Both the position numbers and the translations under genes were made by a program. DNA of 64,000 nucleotides from Bradyrhizobium sp. CSS354 (GTDB taxonomy: Bacteria; Pseudomonadota; Alphaproteobacteria; Rhizobiales; Xanthobacteraceae), in NCBI RefSeq assembly GCF_029051725.1, contig NZ_JAACFU010000004.1:186001-250000 (forward strand), read 5' to 3'. Below the pieces are notes generated by a model. That model was not told where the DNA came from. It did not search any database and saw only the letters and a program-made list of their open reading frames with translations. Of this stretch, positions 15,733 through 25,194 are shown in pieces (position 1 is the first letter of the stretch; every line of letters begins with the position of its first letter).

Positions 15733-17810
15733 GATATGGCTCCAAGCGCCCTGATCTCGGTGCTGCGCGCGACTTCGACATGCGACAGGATCGGCAGTGT
15801 CGGAAAGACCCGCTCCAGGATCATCCGGACGTAGGGACGCGCTTCCGGGGTCACCGCCAGCACCACGCTGGTGCCGTTCTCGGTGAACTTGCGGATCGCG
15901 GCGCTGGCTTCGGTCGCAAACTGCTCGATCAGGCGCGGGTCGGCGTCGAATTCGACGACGTCGCCCTTGGCGTCGCGCTTCAGGCTCTGGTGGAACGCGA
16001 GATCCCAACGGTTGCCGAGACGGACGACGTTGAGCACGCCATTGTCGGAGAGATCGCCGCAAATCTGCTGGGCAAGACGTGTACGCACATGTTCTGCCAC
16101 CTGCTCGGAGCGCCGCACATGGGGCGCGATTTCGGCGATGGCTTCGAGGATCAGATGGAGGTTGCGGATCGACACGCGCTCGGCCAGCAGGATCTTCAGG
16201 ATCGCCAGCAGCCCCGAATACGATATCTGCGACGGGCAGAGATCCTCGACCAGGCGCTTGTATTCGGGATCGAGCTGGTCGAGCAGGCCGCGCATGTCCT
16301 TGTAGGACAGCAGCTGGGCGAGGTTGGCCCTGATCACTTCGCTCAGATGCGTGAGCAGCACCGACAGATTGTCGACCGGCTTGCAGCCCTGACGCTTGAC
16401 CTCGTCGGTGAACGCGTCCGTCACCCACAACGCCTTCATGCCGAAGGCCGGCTCGATCACCTCTTCGCCTGGCACGTCGGGCTTGCCGTCCTTGTCGACC
16501 AGCACCAGCACTTCGCCGAGCCGGAGCTCGCCCTGCGCGACGCGGGTGTCGTGGATCCGGATCTGGTATCCTTTGGGATCGATCGACAAATTGTCGGTGA
16601 GCTTGATCTCGGGAACCACGAAGCCGTACTGCTTGGCGAACTTCTTGCGGATCTTCGCCACGCGGTGCGCCAGCTCGTGGCGCGAGCCCAGCAGGTGGAC
16701 CGAGAGGTGGCCGCCGAGCGCCAGCTCGATCTCCGCCGTCTTGAGCGATTCCTTGACGGATTCCTTGGCATCGACCTGGGCGCGTTCGTCGGCCTTGCGC
16801 GCATCTTCCTTCTGCTTCAGGGCTGCCTGCCGCCTCGGCAGCGAGTATCCGACGAAAGCCATGACGCCGCCGAGCAGCAGGAAGGGCGCCGTCGGCAGCC
16901 CCGGCATCAAGGCGAGCACGAACATCATCAGCGCGGCGGCCGACACCGCGCGCGGATAGCCGCCGAGCTGCCGCAACACCGCCTGCTCGGCCGAACCCCT
17001 GGTGCCGCCCTTCGAGACGAGCAGGCCCGCCGACAGCGACACGATCAGCGCCGGCATCTGCGTTACCAGACCGTCGCCCACGGAGAGCTTGGTGTAGACG
17101 TCGGCGGCCCGTGCCAGCGTCAACCCGTGATGCGTCACGCCGATGATGATACCGCCGAAAATGTTGATCGCGGTGATGATCAAACCGGCGACGGCGTCGC
17201 CGCGGACGAATTTCGAGGCACCGTCCATGGCGCCGAAAAACGCGCTCTCCTCTTCCAGCTCGCGGCGCCGGCGCTGGGCTTCCTTGTCGTCGATCAGGCC
17301 CGCGGACAGATCCGCGTCGATCGCCATCTGCTTGCCGGGGATGGCATCCAGAGTGAAACGGGCGCCGACTTCGGCGATACGCGTTGCGCCCTTGGTGATC
17401 ACGACGAAGTTCACCGTGACCAGAATGGCGAAGATGATCAGGCCGATGACGAAATCACCACCCATGACGAACTTCGAGAAACCGGCAACGACATGGCCCG
17501 CAGCGTTTTCCCCCTCCCCACCGCGCGACAGGATGAGACGGGTCGTTGCGACGTTGAGCGCAAGCCGCAGGATTGTCGCGATCAGGAGCACGGTCGGGAA
17601 TGCCGAGAAATCGAGCGGCCGCTGGATCCACAGCGCGACCATCAGGATCAGCGCCGACAGCGCGATCGAGAATGCGAGACCGAGATCGATCAGGATTGGC
17701 GGTATCGGCAGGAACAGGATCGTGAGCATGGCCACGATGCCGCCTGCGAAAAAGGCATCGGCGCCCAATCGTCGCGGGGTCGGCAGGCTAGCAGCTAACG
17801 TATCGGCCAT
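15729..17810 (-). CDS. flhA: Flagellar export gate protein FlhA
   Basis: 693 residues, the normal size for FlhA. The N-terminal half (to about residue 330) has about eight membrane helices and the FHIPEP signature ([20 protein letters not shown]). The C-terminal half is the cytosolic docking domain for chaperone-substrate complexes ([40 protein letters not shown]). FlhA forms the nonameric ring of the export gate and uses the proton motive force. It lies between fliQ and fliR in a minus-strand operon; the 92-base gap to fliQ contains no other gene. Confidence 0.97.
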   Translation of the reverse strand: MADTLAASLPTPRRLGADAFFAGGIVAMLTILFLPIPPILIDLGLAFSIALSALILMVALWIQRPLDFSAFPTVLLIATILRLALNVATTRLILSRGGEGENAAGHVVAGFSKFVMGGDFVIGLIIFAILVTVNFVVITKGATRIAEVGARFTLDAIPGKQMAIDADLSAGLIDDKEAQRRRRELEEESAFFGAMDGASKFVRGDAVAGLIITAINIFGGIIIGVTHHGLTLARAADVYTKLSVGDGLVTQMPALIVSLSAGLLVSKGGTRGSAEQAVLRQLGGYPRAVSAAALMMFVLALMPGLPTAPFLLLGGVMAFVGYSLPRRQAALKQKEDARKADERAQVDAKESVKESLKTAEIELALGGHLSVHLLGSRHELAHRVAKIRKKFAKQYGFVVPEIKLTDNLSIDPKGYQIRIHDTRVAQGELRLGEVLVLVDKDGKPDVPGEEVIEPAFGMKALWVTDAFTDEVKRQGCKPVDNLSVLLTHLSEVIRANLAQLLSYKDMRGLLDQLDPEYKRLVEDLCPSQISYSGLLAILKILLAERVSIRNLHLILEAIAEIAPHVRRSEQVAEHVRTRLAQQICGDLSDNGVLNVVRLGNRWDLAFHQSLKRDAKGDVVEFDADPRLIEQFATEASAAIRKFTENGTSVVLAVTPEARPYVRMILERVFPTLPILSHVEVARSTEIRALGAIS

Positions 17811-17902
17811 GGGTCACCGGCAGAGGATCCGGCCCGTAATCTGCCGTGCAAAGCTTACGCGGGGGTGGTGGCAGGGTGGCAGAGTGACCAGGACAGTCCG
17901 GA

Positions 17903-18169
17903 TCAGAAGCCGCGCTCGATGTGCGAATAGACCATCTCGGTGAAGGTGGAGAGATGGGCTCCGATGAAGGAGCCGGAGACGGCGACGACCACGAGAATGA
18001 CGATGATCTTCGGAACGAAGGTCAGCGTCACCTCCTGGATCTGGGTCAACGCCTGGATCAGCGCGATGATAGTGCCGACCAGCATCGCGGCACCGACGGC
18101 AGGCCCGGAGGCAACGATGATGGTCCAGATCGCCGCCTGGACGATGTCGAGAGCATCCCGTTCGTTCAT
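17903..18169 (-). CDS. fliQ: Flagellar export gate protein FliQ
   Basis: 88 residues with two membrane helices (IWTIIVASGPAVGAAMLVG and IIVILVVVAVSGSFIGAHL) separated by the conserved IALIQALTQIQEVTLTFVPK, the FliQ signature. It is part of the FliPQR gate. The ATG overlaps the flgD stop by four bases, which couples hook-cap and gate synthesis. Confidence 0.96.
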   Translation of the reverse strand: MNERDALDIVQAAIWTIIVASGPAVGAAMLVGTIIALIQALTQIQEVTLTFVPKIIVILVVVAVSGSFIGAHLSTFTEMVYSHIERGF

Positions 18170-18579
18170 GACTGGCTGATCGTGAGACCGGGACCGATCG
18201 CGACTTTCGTACCGTTCTCGAGTGTCGCGACGGAGCCGTCGCTGTTGATGGAAACCGAAGCGACCTTGCCGCTGAAGCTCGCGCCGGTCGAGTCCGTGAA
18301 GCTCACGGTCTTTCCGATCAACCCATTGGCCTGCGACAGCGACTGCGAAGACAGCAGAGCGTCGAGCTTGTTATTGGTCTGCATTGCCTGCTCGACCGAC
18401 GAAAGCTGCGCAAACTGGCTCATGTATTGGGAGGTATCCATCGGATTGGTCGGATCCTGATTCTTCATCTCCGCAATGAGGAGCCGAAGAAACGTGTTGT
18501 AGTCGACGCCGGTGCTCGACGTCGACGTCGTCGAACTGGACGACTTGCTGGTGCTATCGGTCGCGCTGGTGACGTTCAT
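18166..18579 (-). CDS. flgD: Flagellar hook capping protein FlgD (short alphaproteobacterial form)
   Basis: 137 residues from an ATG preceded by GGAGAGATAC. A Ser/Thr-rich N-terminus (SKSSSSTTSTSSTGVDYNTF) leads into the FlgD signature LLIAEMKNQDPTNPMD and SQFAQLSSVEQAMQTNNKL, followed by a small beta domain (GKTVSFTDSTGASFSGKV). It is much shorter than the enteric FlgD, as is usual in rhizobia, and lacks most of the C-terminal Tudor/fibronectin part. FlgD caps the growing hook and is later displaced. The operon order flaF-flbT-flgD-fliQ-flhA matches that of other Rhizobiales. Confidence 0.92.
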   Translation of the reverse strand: MNVTSATDSTSKSSSSTTSTSSTGVDYNTFLRLLIAEMKNQDPTNPMDTSQYMSQFAQLSSVEQAMQTNNKLDALLSSQSLSQANGLIGKTVSFTDSTGASFSGKVASVSINSDGSVATLENGTKVAIGPGLTISQS

Positions 18580-18593
18580 GTATCTCTCCGCTG

Positions 18594-19004
18594 TCAGGCA
18601 GCCTCGAATGGGGAATCGATCTTGGCGCCGGCCAGGATGGCCTGCTCCACCGGAAACAGTGCCCGGATCCGCTTGAGCGCCTCGAAGTAACGGCTGGCCC
18701 CGACCAGGTCGTCGACCGCGCCAAGCCCGACCAGCATCTCCTGGCTCTCGCACACGGCGAGCAGGGCCGCGTGATGCTGCCCGTAAAGAGCTGCAGCGTC
18801 CCGGACGTCGGTCGGATTCATCAGCATGAGCTGGACGATGAAATAGAGCTGCCGCAGCGCCGTGGTGGCGTCGGAGGCCTGCATGATCTGCCCTTCGAGC
18901 AGGAACATCACGTCGTTGACGAGCTCGACGGAGACCTTGCGGTCCACGCGCAGCACCGCGCCGTTGATGTAGACCCGTTCGCCCGCGCGCAAGGATATTT
19001 TCAT
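18594..19004 (-). CDS. flbT: Flagellin post-transcriptional regulator FlbT
   Basis: 136 residues. The ATG at 19002-19004 shares one base with the flaF stop (TGATG). The sequence opens with KISLRAGERVYINGAVLRVD and continues with VSVELVNDVMFLLEGQIM and ATTALRQLYFIVQLMLMNP, the recognised FlbT pattern. In Caulobacter FlbT binds the flagellin mRNA leader and lowers its stability and translation; in Brucella and Bradyrhizobium lateral flagella FlbT can act positively. A likely RNA target in this window is the conserved leader of the two flagellin genes at 31274-31331 and 32452-32515; that link is inference. Confidence 0.94.
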   Translation of the reverse strand: MKISLRAGERVYINGAVLRVDRKVSVELVNDVMFLLEGQIMQASDATTALRQLYFIVQLMLMNPTDVRDAAALYGQHHAALLAVCESQEMLVGLGAVDDLVGASRYFEALKRIRALFPVEQAILAGAKIDSPFEAA

Positions 19005-19348
19005 CAAAGAGCGTCTCGGATCAGGCGGTTGATTTCGATGAGCTGCATCACGTCATTCGACCTTTCTTCGCGAAGGCGGTCGGCTTCCTTGACGACCCAC
19101 AGGCCGATCGAGATGATGTCCGCGCGCAGCTTTTCCGGAAGCCCGTTTTCCGGATGCGCGAGATCCTCGATGAAGATCGTCCACAGCCGCCGCACATAGA
19201 GTAGGCTCTCGACCAGATCCTCGAGGCTGAAGCGGTCCTTCTGGATCCGCTCGAGCCGGTCGATGCCGAGGCTGAGCGCCTGCCGCTCGCGGCCCCGCGC
19301 CTCATAGCCGCTCTCGTCGACGACCGCTTCATAGGCTTCAAACGTCAT
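19004..19348 (-). CDS. flaF: Flagellar regulator FlaF
   Basis: 114 residues from the ATG at 19346-19348; a longer frame to 19465 lies inside flgL and is not used. The family pattern is present: EAYEAVVDESGYEARGRERQ, then DLVESLLYVRRLWTIFIEDL and the C-terminal ADIISIGLWVVKEADRLREE. FlaF is a small alphaproteobacterial protein that promotes flagellin synthesis or secretion and works against or with FlbT. The two genes overlap by one base, as is usual for this pair. Confidence 0.93.
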   Translation of the reverse strand: MTFEAYEAVVDESGYEARGRERQALSLGIDRLERIQKDRFSLEDLVESLLYVRRLWTIFIEDLAHPENGLPEKLRADIISIGLWVVKEADRLREERSNDVMQLIEINRLIRDAL

Positions 19349-19415
19349 CAGGACAACTCTGCGCAGGAGACCGAACAACAAGACAAGGGTTACGAACCTT
19401 ACGAAGGAGCTGGAC

Positions 19416-20462
19416 TCAGAGATAGTTGATGAGGCTGATCTTCTGGAGCTGCGAGGTGAGCGCAAGCGCCGTCTGGATCTGCGTCTGCAAGGTGTTGACC
19501 CGGACCGATGCTTCCGTCGGATCGACCTTCTCTATACCGACGATCTGATTGTTCAGAATATCCTGCTGCGTCTTGAGCTTGTCGGTTGCGGAGGTGATCC
19601 GTTGCTGGACCGTACCGATGTTGCCGCCGAGGGTCGCAAGGTCACTGATGGCGTTTCCGACAAGGCCGATGGCCTTGTCCACGACGACCTGGAACGTCGC
19701 TTGATCCAGGCTGGCGTTTCCGAGATCCGCCATCATGGTGTAGGCCTCGGCGAGCTTGCGGAAGCCTGGCTGATTGGCGCTGACGGAGGTATCAGCGATC
19801 TCGGTCGTGGAGATACGGCTTTGCATGACCTGGTCGGTCGCCGACGACCAATTGGTGTTCCAGGCCGGGCTCGCGAACTCCGCATCGAAGGTGGTGTCCA
19901 GGAAGGTCTGCATCTGAGCCGGGGTGATGCTGCTCACGCTGGGCGATGATTGCGAGAAGCCGAAGGTCGCAAGGAAGTCGGCGTCGACCTGGTTCTTGCT
20001 CGCGGAGCCCGCGGTGTAGGCCGTGATCGGCGTGTTCTGCGTGTTGATGCCCGAGAACAGAGACGAGCCGTTATAGGATACGTTCAGCGCGCCAATCAAA
20101 TCCTGGAGGTTGGAGGACGCAGGCGGCAGGATGATCCGCCCGCCGCCGTCGGTACTGCGAGCCGCGATAAGGTCCTTGAGGAAGTCCGTTGCGGTCGAAC
20201 CAAGCTGGGTGATCCGGCTCTGCGTTATGTCCAGGCGTCCCGAGACCAGCCCGTTGGTATCGACGAGTTGATCGGCGAAGCTCAGGTCCGCCCGCAGGCT
20301 GACGTCGCTTCCCGTCGTGGCGCCAAGCTCGAGGCCGACATCGGCGAAGCGGCCGGTGGTGGCTTCCTTCGAGGCCTTGGCCAGCGCGGCCTGATTGTTC
20401 GTGATCGAGGACCTCAACGACGAAGACAGCATCAAGGTCGAGATGTAGTTCGCGCTCATCAT
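19416..20462 (-). CDS. flgL: Hook-filament junction protein FlgL (HAP3)
   Basis: 348 residues. Three start codons are consecutive or nearly so (GTG at 20465, ATG at 20462, ATG at 20459); the first ATG has GGAAAT upstream, inside the end of flgK. The ends match the flagellin/FlgL fold: N-terminal ISTLMLSSSLRSSITNNQAA and C-terminal EASVRVNTLQTQIQTALALT, with a variable middle region. FlgL sits between FlgK and the filament. It directly follows flgK, with the next genes flaF and flbT. Confidence 0.9.
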   Translation of the reverse strand: MMSANYISTLMLSSSLRSSITNNQAALAKASKEATTGRFADVGLELGATTGSDVSLRADLSFADQLVDTNGLVSGRLDITQSRITQLGSTATDFLKDLIAARSTDGGGRIILPPASSNLQDLIGALNVSYNGSSLFSGINTQNTPITAYTAGSASKNQVDADFLATFGFSQSSPSVSSITPAQMQTFLDTTFDAEFASPAWNTNWSSATDQVMQSRISTTEIADTSVSANQPGFRKLAEAYTMMADLGNASLDQATFQVVVDKAIGLVGNAISDLATLGGNIGTVQQRITSATDKLKTQQDILNNQIVGIEKVDPTEASVRVNTLQTQIQTALALTSQLQKISLINYL

Positions 20463-20465
20463 CAC

Positions 20466-21941
20466 TTAATTTCCCACGGCGGCCAGCAGGCTCTGCAGCA
20501 TTTCGTCGACGGTCGAGATGATCTTCGACGAAGCCGAATAGGTGCGTTCGACCTGAAGCATCAACGACATCTCGTCGTCCATGTTGACGCCGCTGACGTT
20601 CGACAGCGCCGCGGTGCTGCGGTCGAGCAGCGTTTTCTGGTAGGTGACGTTGGAGTCGGCGGTCTTGCGCTGGTTTTCGATCCAGCTCGTCGAGGACGAC
20701 GCGAAATCGATCAAGCTGCCGTTCGGCTTTCCTTGCGCGGTTGCATCGAACGGCTGCGACGCATCCATGCCGCCGATGAGCTGCTGCAGCCGGGCCGAGT
20801 ACCCGCCGTTGCCGGCAGTATTGTATTGGTATGCGACGTTGCCGCTGATCGCACCGTCGCGCAGCAGGTTAGGATTGCCACCCTGGGCCGGATCGACCGA
20901 TGCAGCAACCGAAATCGTGCCAGCGAGTCCCACCGAGACGGTGGCGCTCGCCGGCATCGCCGGCGAACCGGGATAAGTGAAGAGACCGGGAACGTCGGGC
21001 AGCGCCGCGCCGGACTGATCACTCTCCTTGAAGGTATCGATCAGGCCGCGCGCGATTTCGTCGAGCTGACTCTGATAGGTGACTGTGTCCTGGTCACGCA
21101 GCTGAGCGAGGCCTGCGAGCTTGCCTGATTTCAGCGGCATCACAGAATTGGCGCCGGTCACCGGCACGCCGTCGACATAGACCGCATTGCCGGTGGTACC
21201 GGCCGTATAAGCGTTGGTCGGCGCGAAACTCACCGTGCGCGCCAACTTGTCGAACAGGACGGCGCCGCTGTCGGTATAGAGCGCCGCGTCTCCGTTGGGA
21301 CGGGTCGACATTGTGACGCCGAGCTCCTGCGACAGCTGCGAGACGATGCTGTCGCGCTGGTCGAGGTAGTCGGTGATGTCGTCGCCGGAGATCGTCCCCT
21401 TCACGATTGCGGTGTTCACGGTCTGGAATTGGGAGAGCAACCGATTGATGTTTTGAACCGACGTATTCATGTCGGCATCCGCGCCCTCCCGGACAGACTG
21501 CACGGTCTGGGTTGCCTGGTTGAGCGTGGTCGCCATGTCCTTGGCCGACGCCACCGCCGCCTGCGCCAGCGTGGTGTTGTCCGGGGCGTTGGCATATTGC
21601 TGGAGCGCCTTCTTCAGCGCATTGAGTTGCGCCGTCGGCGACTGGTCGAGCTCCGGATCGTCCACCGTGGCAGCTGCGATCTTCTGGAGACCGTCAAGGA
21701 TCGCGCTCTGCTTGGCCGACGACGAGGTCGCGGTCAGCACGTTGGTGTAGAGACCCGAGCTGGCGGCGCGCTGGATCGCCGCCACGTAGACACCGGTTCC
21801 CGGGAGGTTGTCCAGCACGGCAATCTTGCGCGAATAGCCGGTGGAGCTGGCACCGGCGATGTTGCGCGAGATGACCGACGACTGGATGCCCGACGCCATC
21901 AGCGAGGAGCGGGCGGATTCGAGAGCGGCGGTAAGGTTCAT
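20466..21941 (-). CDS. flgK: Hook-filament junction protein FlgK (HAP1)
   Basis: 491 residues. The N-terminus has the rod/hook signature with the usual SRNIAGASSTGYSRK (variant of the NNIANxNTxGY motif), followed by a helical D1 segment (SGDDITDYLDQRDSIVSQLS) and variable beta-rich domains. The C-terminus closes with MSLMLQVERTYSASSKIIST, the FlgK-type helix. FlgK forms the junction between hook and filament. It lies 34 bases after flgE in the same operon. Confidence 0.95.
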   Translation of the reverse strand: MNLTAALESARSSLMASGIQSSVISRNIAGASSTGYSRKIAVLDNLPGTGVYVAAIQRAASSGLYTNVLTATSSSAKQSAILDGLQKIAAATVDDPELDQSPTAQLNALKKALQQYANAPDNTTLAQAAVASAKDMATTLNQATQTVQSVREGADADMNTSVQNINRLLSQFQTVNTAIVKGTISGDDITDYLDQRDSIVSQLSQELGVTMSTRPNGDAALYTDSGAVLFDKLARTVSFAPTNAYTAGTTGNAVYVDGVPVTGANSVMPLKSGKLAGLAQLRDQDTVTYQSQLDEIARGLIDTFKESDQSGAALPDVPGLFTYPGSPAMPASATVSVGLAGTISVAASVDPAQGGNPNLLRDGAISGNVAYQYNTAGNGGYSARLQQLIGGMDASQPFDATAQGKPNGSLIDFASSSTSWIENQRKTADSNVTYQKTLLDRSTAALSNVSGVNMDDEMSLMLQVERTYSASSKIISTVDEMLQSLLAAVGN

Positions 21942-21975
21942 GATCTGCTCTTGCCGGGAACGAGCGCTGAAGAAA

Positions 21976-23202
21976 TCAGCGCTTCAGGTTGACGACCACG
22001 TCCAGCAGATCGGCGCCGGTCTGGAATGATTTCGAGTTCGCGGTGAAACCTCGCTGCGCCTCGATCATCGAGGTCAACTCGTCCGCGAGGTCGACGTTGG
22101 AATCTTCGAGCGCACCCGACTGGATCGTACCGAGCCCGCCCTGGCCGGCGAGGCCGACCTGCACGTTTCCGGAATCCAGGTTCGGCGAGTAGACGTTGCC
22201 GACTTCGGGCGTCAAATGGTCGGGGCTCGGAACGGTCGCGAGCGCGATCTGAAAGCTCGGCAGCTCGGTGCCATTCTTCAGGACAGCCGTGACCACGCCC
22301 TTGTCGTCAATGTTCACCTTCTCGACCGCCGATGGAGCGTTGCCATCGACCGTCGCCTTGAAGTCGAAGCTGGAGGCGACCTGGGTCATGGCCGACAGGT
22401 CCATGTTGAAGGACGAGCCGCCGGGGATGGTCACGGTCAGCGATGTCGGGCTTGCGGCGGCGAGCTTGCCCTTGCCCACTGCGGTGACGTCGAAGGTGAA
22501 GGTGTTGAGACCACCCGCGAGCGCGGTACCTGTCGAGGAATCGTAGAGCTGGATCTGCCAGGTATTCGCGGCGGTCTTCGCGGCATAGACGTCGACGGTC
22601 ACGGCGTTGCCGATGTTGTCGTAGGTGACGACCGAAGTCTTCGAGGTATAGGCACCGGGACCGGGCGGGCCCGCGATGATCGCAGCGCTCGGATCCAGAT
22701 TGGCGGCGACACTTGCCTTGGTCGATGGCGCGGCCTGCAGCGCCAATTGGTTGACGTTGATGACCTGGAGACCACCGAAGCCATTGGCGGCGACGGTGGG
22801 CGTGGCGCCGTTCGCGATGTTGTAGCCCATCAGCTGGAAGCCGGCGGAGTTGACGAGATTGCCCGTGCTGTCGGGCACGAACGCGCCGGCGCGCGTCAGG
22901 AAATTGTTGCCGTTCGGATCCTGCACGACGAAGAAGCCGTTGCCCTGGACCGCGAGGTCCGTCGCCGAGGTCGTGAACTGGTAATTGCCCGCATCGCTGA
23001 TGGCGTAGCGGACCGTGGTCTCGACCGCGCCGGAATCGTAATTGCCCGAACCGCTCTTCAGGATCAGCGAGGAGAACTCGGTCGAAGCCCGCTTGTAGCC
23101 GGTGGTGTTGACGTTCGCGATGTTGTCCGAAACTGTCGACAGCTTGTTGGACTGCGCGTTCATCCCGGAAACGCCGGTGCGCATAACACCATACAGGCTC
23201 AT
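21976..23202 (-). CDS. flgE: Flagellar hook protein FlgE
   Basis: 408 residues, start ATG preceded by AAAGGAG. The N-terminal helix and signature are typical (SGMNAQSNKLSTVSDNIANV, then NTTGYKRASTEF), followed by FFVVQDPNGNNFLTRAGAFV and a middle domain in which Thr, Ala and Val are frequent. The C-terminus has the hook/rod closing segment (DLADELTSMIEAQRGFTANS). FlgE polymerises into the hook. It opens the flgE-flgK-flgL-flaF-flbT-flgD-fliQ-flhA operon; its promoter should lie in 23203-23297. Confidence 0.97.
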   Translation of the reverse strand: MSLYGVMRTGVSGMNAQSNKLSTVSDNIANVNTTGYKRASTEFSSLILKSGSGNYDSGAVETTVRYAISDAGNYQFTTSATDLAVQGNGFFVVQDPNGNNFLTRAGAFVPDSTGNLVNSAGFQLMGYNIANGATPTVAANGFGGLQVINVNQLALQAAPSTKASVAANLDPSAAIIAGPPGPGAYTSKTSVVTYDNIGNAVTVDVYAAKTAANTWQIQLYDSSTGTALAGGLNTFTFDVTAVGKGKLAAASPTSLTVTIPGGSSFNMDLSAMTQVASSFDFKATVDGNAPSAVEKVNIDDKGVVTAVLKNGTELPSFQIALATVPSPDHLTPEVGNVYSPNLDSGNVQVGLAGQGGLGTIQSGALEDSNVDLADELTSMIEAQRGFTANSKSFQTGADLLDVVVNLKR

Positions 23203-23297
23203 GAATTGGGCTCCTTTGGTAGGTTGCAGTTACAATGGAGGCTGTTGCTTGCGCGAGGCTGATGATGGGGACCGATGCACAACTTGATGTCGGCCCT

Positions 23298-23879
23298 TCA
23301 GCTCGTTTTGGGCTGACAGAACGAGCGCGCCTTGTCGGTCCACGCGCCGAAGCCGCTGGAGACAAGATGCGCGACGATGTGACAGACGTAGCGTTTCTGC
23401 GCCGGCTGGTTGTTGGGGCCTGCATTGTAACGGGCGACTGCCATGGTCCAGCTGCCCTCGCGCTGCTTCAGCTCCTTCAGGAAGCGCGCGGCGTAGTCGA
23501 CATTCCCGGCGGGATCGAACATCGCCCGGACCGAGGCGAATTTGTCGCCGTGATAGTAGTGGTTGATCTGCATGCAGCCGAGGTCGATCAGCTTGATCCC
23601 CTTGGCTCGCATGGCTTCGAAGTTGGCGATCGCGTCGTTCATGTCCTTGGCGAACACGGTCTGTCCTTCGGCGCCGAGCGCATAAGGATGAAGCGCGCCG
23701 CGCCGCCCGGTCTCGGTCAGGCCGACCGCGTAGAGGATGCCGAGCGGAATTCCGTGCTGCTGGGACGCACGCGCCATCTCGCGCTCGCACGGGCGCGCGT
23801 TATCGGTCGCCGCGGCCGCGGTGCCGGCGTTACAGATAAACAGGGCCGCGACGAATTTGCGGCGCCACGTCCTGATCAT
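23298..23879 (-). CDS. Lytic transglycosylase, SLT-type, in the flagellar cluster
   Basis: 193 residues from the ATG at 23877-23879 (GGAGACGCGTC upstream). A signal peptide (KFVAALFICNAGTAAAATDN) directs it to the periplasm. The catalytic glutamate is in GLTETGRRG, followed by GLGCMQINH-like (IDLGCMQINHYYHGDKF) and VARYNAGPNN, the classic soluble lytic transglycosylase motifs. Because the rod-binding protein at 14072-14557 has no muramidase domain, this enzyme is the likely wall-opening activity for rod passage. It overlaps the end of fliK by 50 bases and precedes flgE. Confidence 0.88.
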   Translation of the reverse strand: MIRTWRRKFVAALFICNAGTAAAATDNARPCEREMARASQQHGIPLGILYAVGLTETGRRGALHPYALGAEGQTVFAKDMNDAIANFEAMRAKGIKLIDLGCMQINHYYHGDKFASVRAMFDPAGNVDYAARFLKELKQREGSWTMAVARYNAGPNNQPAQKRYVCHIVAHLVSSGFGAWTDKARSFCQPKTS

Positions 23880-25194
23880 GACGCGTCTCCTGGTTGGACT
23901 GGCGCTCCTGTCGAGCCTGCTTCGCGCCGCCGTCCGACTGTCCCGACGAATTGCTGGTGCCGTCGAACGTGCCCTGCGACTGCGACGAGGACTGTTGCTG
24001 GCCCGAGAGCTGCGGCTGCGACTGGCCGGAGCCGCTCTGGAATCCATCCAGCGAGCCGTGCTGGACGGGCGCAATTTCGGCGACGTAGCCCGCCGACTGC
24101 ATCAGGTCGCGGATCGAATCGCGCTGCTGGTCCAGCATCTGGCTCGTGTCCTTTCGTTCGGCGGCGAGGTGGACGGACACCTCGTTGCCGACGAGACGAA
24201 GGCGCACGGTGACATTGCCGAGCGCGGGAGGCTCGAGATTGATGGTCAGAATCTTGAGCGGCTGATCCGGCGCATTGGCTTGGGACGCTGCAAGATCTGG
24301 AGCTGCGGACGCCGTCGGTGCCGGAGCTTCCTTCAGCTCGGCGACGACAACGTTGGCAACCTGCTGCGGCGCGTTGAACTGCGCCGGGGGCAGATGGGTC
24401 TCCTGCTGGACCACGGTGACCTTGGTCGTCTCGGGCAATGCGTCCCGCGTCGAGGCCTTGGCGGCACGCTCGACATTGGCCGCGATGGCCTCGAAGCCGG
24501 GTGCCGTTTGCGTCGGCGATGGCTCACTGCCGTCCGCCGATGTCGCCTGGTCGGTAGCCGTCGCGTGCGAAGCCGCGGCCTGCGAGTGCGCGGCGGTCGG
24601 AGCCGCGGGAGATGGGGGCTCGGCTGTCGTCGCCTTCGCCGTGCCCATGCCCTGAACGTCGCGCTTCGTCGTGGAAGACCGCTCCTCACGCCCGGACGCA
24701 TCCTTCTTGTCGCCGGCCGGTGCTTGCATCTGCGGCATCACGACCGGCTGCCCGGCGACGATCTCCTGTCCGATGATCCCGGCGATGCTCGATCGGCTCT
24801 GGACGTCGGCCTGCTCCATATCATCGAGGGGACCATGTTTGCCGGACGATTTGTCGATCTTTTTGTCGGAAGATTTCTCGGTGGGCTTCTCGCTGGATCC
24901 GGGCTCTTCGACCGACGCGGTCCGTTCGTGCACCGTCTCGTCCGTCGCCTTGTCCTTCCCGCTCTGATGCGCCAGGCGCGTCCGCAGCGTTCCGGCTTTC
25001 ACGGCCGTGTCGCTGCCCTCGTCGTTGAGCGCGCGCTTCGCGAGGTTCGAGACGGTGTGCAGCAGATCGTTGAAGGACGACTCCGCCTGCGCTTTCGTCC
25101 CGGCGCCCTTCCCAGAGCGCGATGTGCCCCGCATGTTGAGGCTTTCGGCGAGACCCGAAAAGACCGGTCCGGAGGTTCCACTGAGCTTCGTCAT
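23830..25194 (-). CDS. fliK: Flagellar hook-length control protein FliK (MotD-type)
   Basis: 454 residues. The long N-terminal part is low complexity, rich in Ser, Ala, Glu and Gln, as expected for a molecular ruler. The C-terminal conserved domain, about residues 315-395, reads KILTINLEPPALGNVTVRL, then NEVSVHLAAERKDTSQML and a terminal Gln/Ser-rich tail. This is the Flg_hook domain that switches export specificity at FlhB. In Sinorhizobium the equivalent gene between motC and the next genes was first called motD. Its start overlaps the motC stop by four bases. Confidence 0.85.
   Translation of the reverse strand: MTKLSGTSGPVFSGLAESLNMRGTSRSGKGAGTKAQAESSFNDLLHTVSNLAKRALNDEGSDTAVKAGTLRTRLAHQSGKDKATDETVHERTASVEEPGSSEKPTEKSSDKKIDKSSGKHGPLDDMEQADVQSRSSIAGIIGQEIVAGQPVVMPQMQAPAGDKKDASGREERSSTTKRDVQGMGTAKATTAEPPSPAAPTAAHSQAAASHATATDQATSADGSEPSPTQTAPGFEAIAANVERAAKASTRDALPETTKVTVVQQETHLPPAQFNAPQQVANVVVAELKEAPAPTASAAPDLAASQANAPDQPLKILTINLEPPALGNVTVRLRLVGNEVSVHLAAERKDTSQMLDQQRDSIRDLMQSAGYVAEIAPVQHGSLDGFQSGSGQSQPQLSGQQQSSSQSQGTFDGTSNSSGQSDGGAKQARQERQSNQETRHDQDVAPQIRRGPVYL

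Noticed and set aside
14072..15781. 569-codon minus-strand frame covering three gene regions
   Set aside because: Only its last 161 codons (from 14557) match a family; the rest overlaps fliJ, fliR and flhA in the wrong frame.
15780..17798. 672-codon plus-strand frame opposite flhA
   Set aside because: Antisense shadow of flhA with His/Asp/Arg-rich composition.
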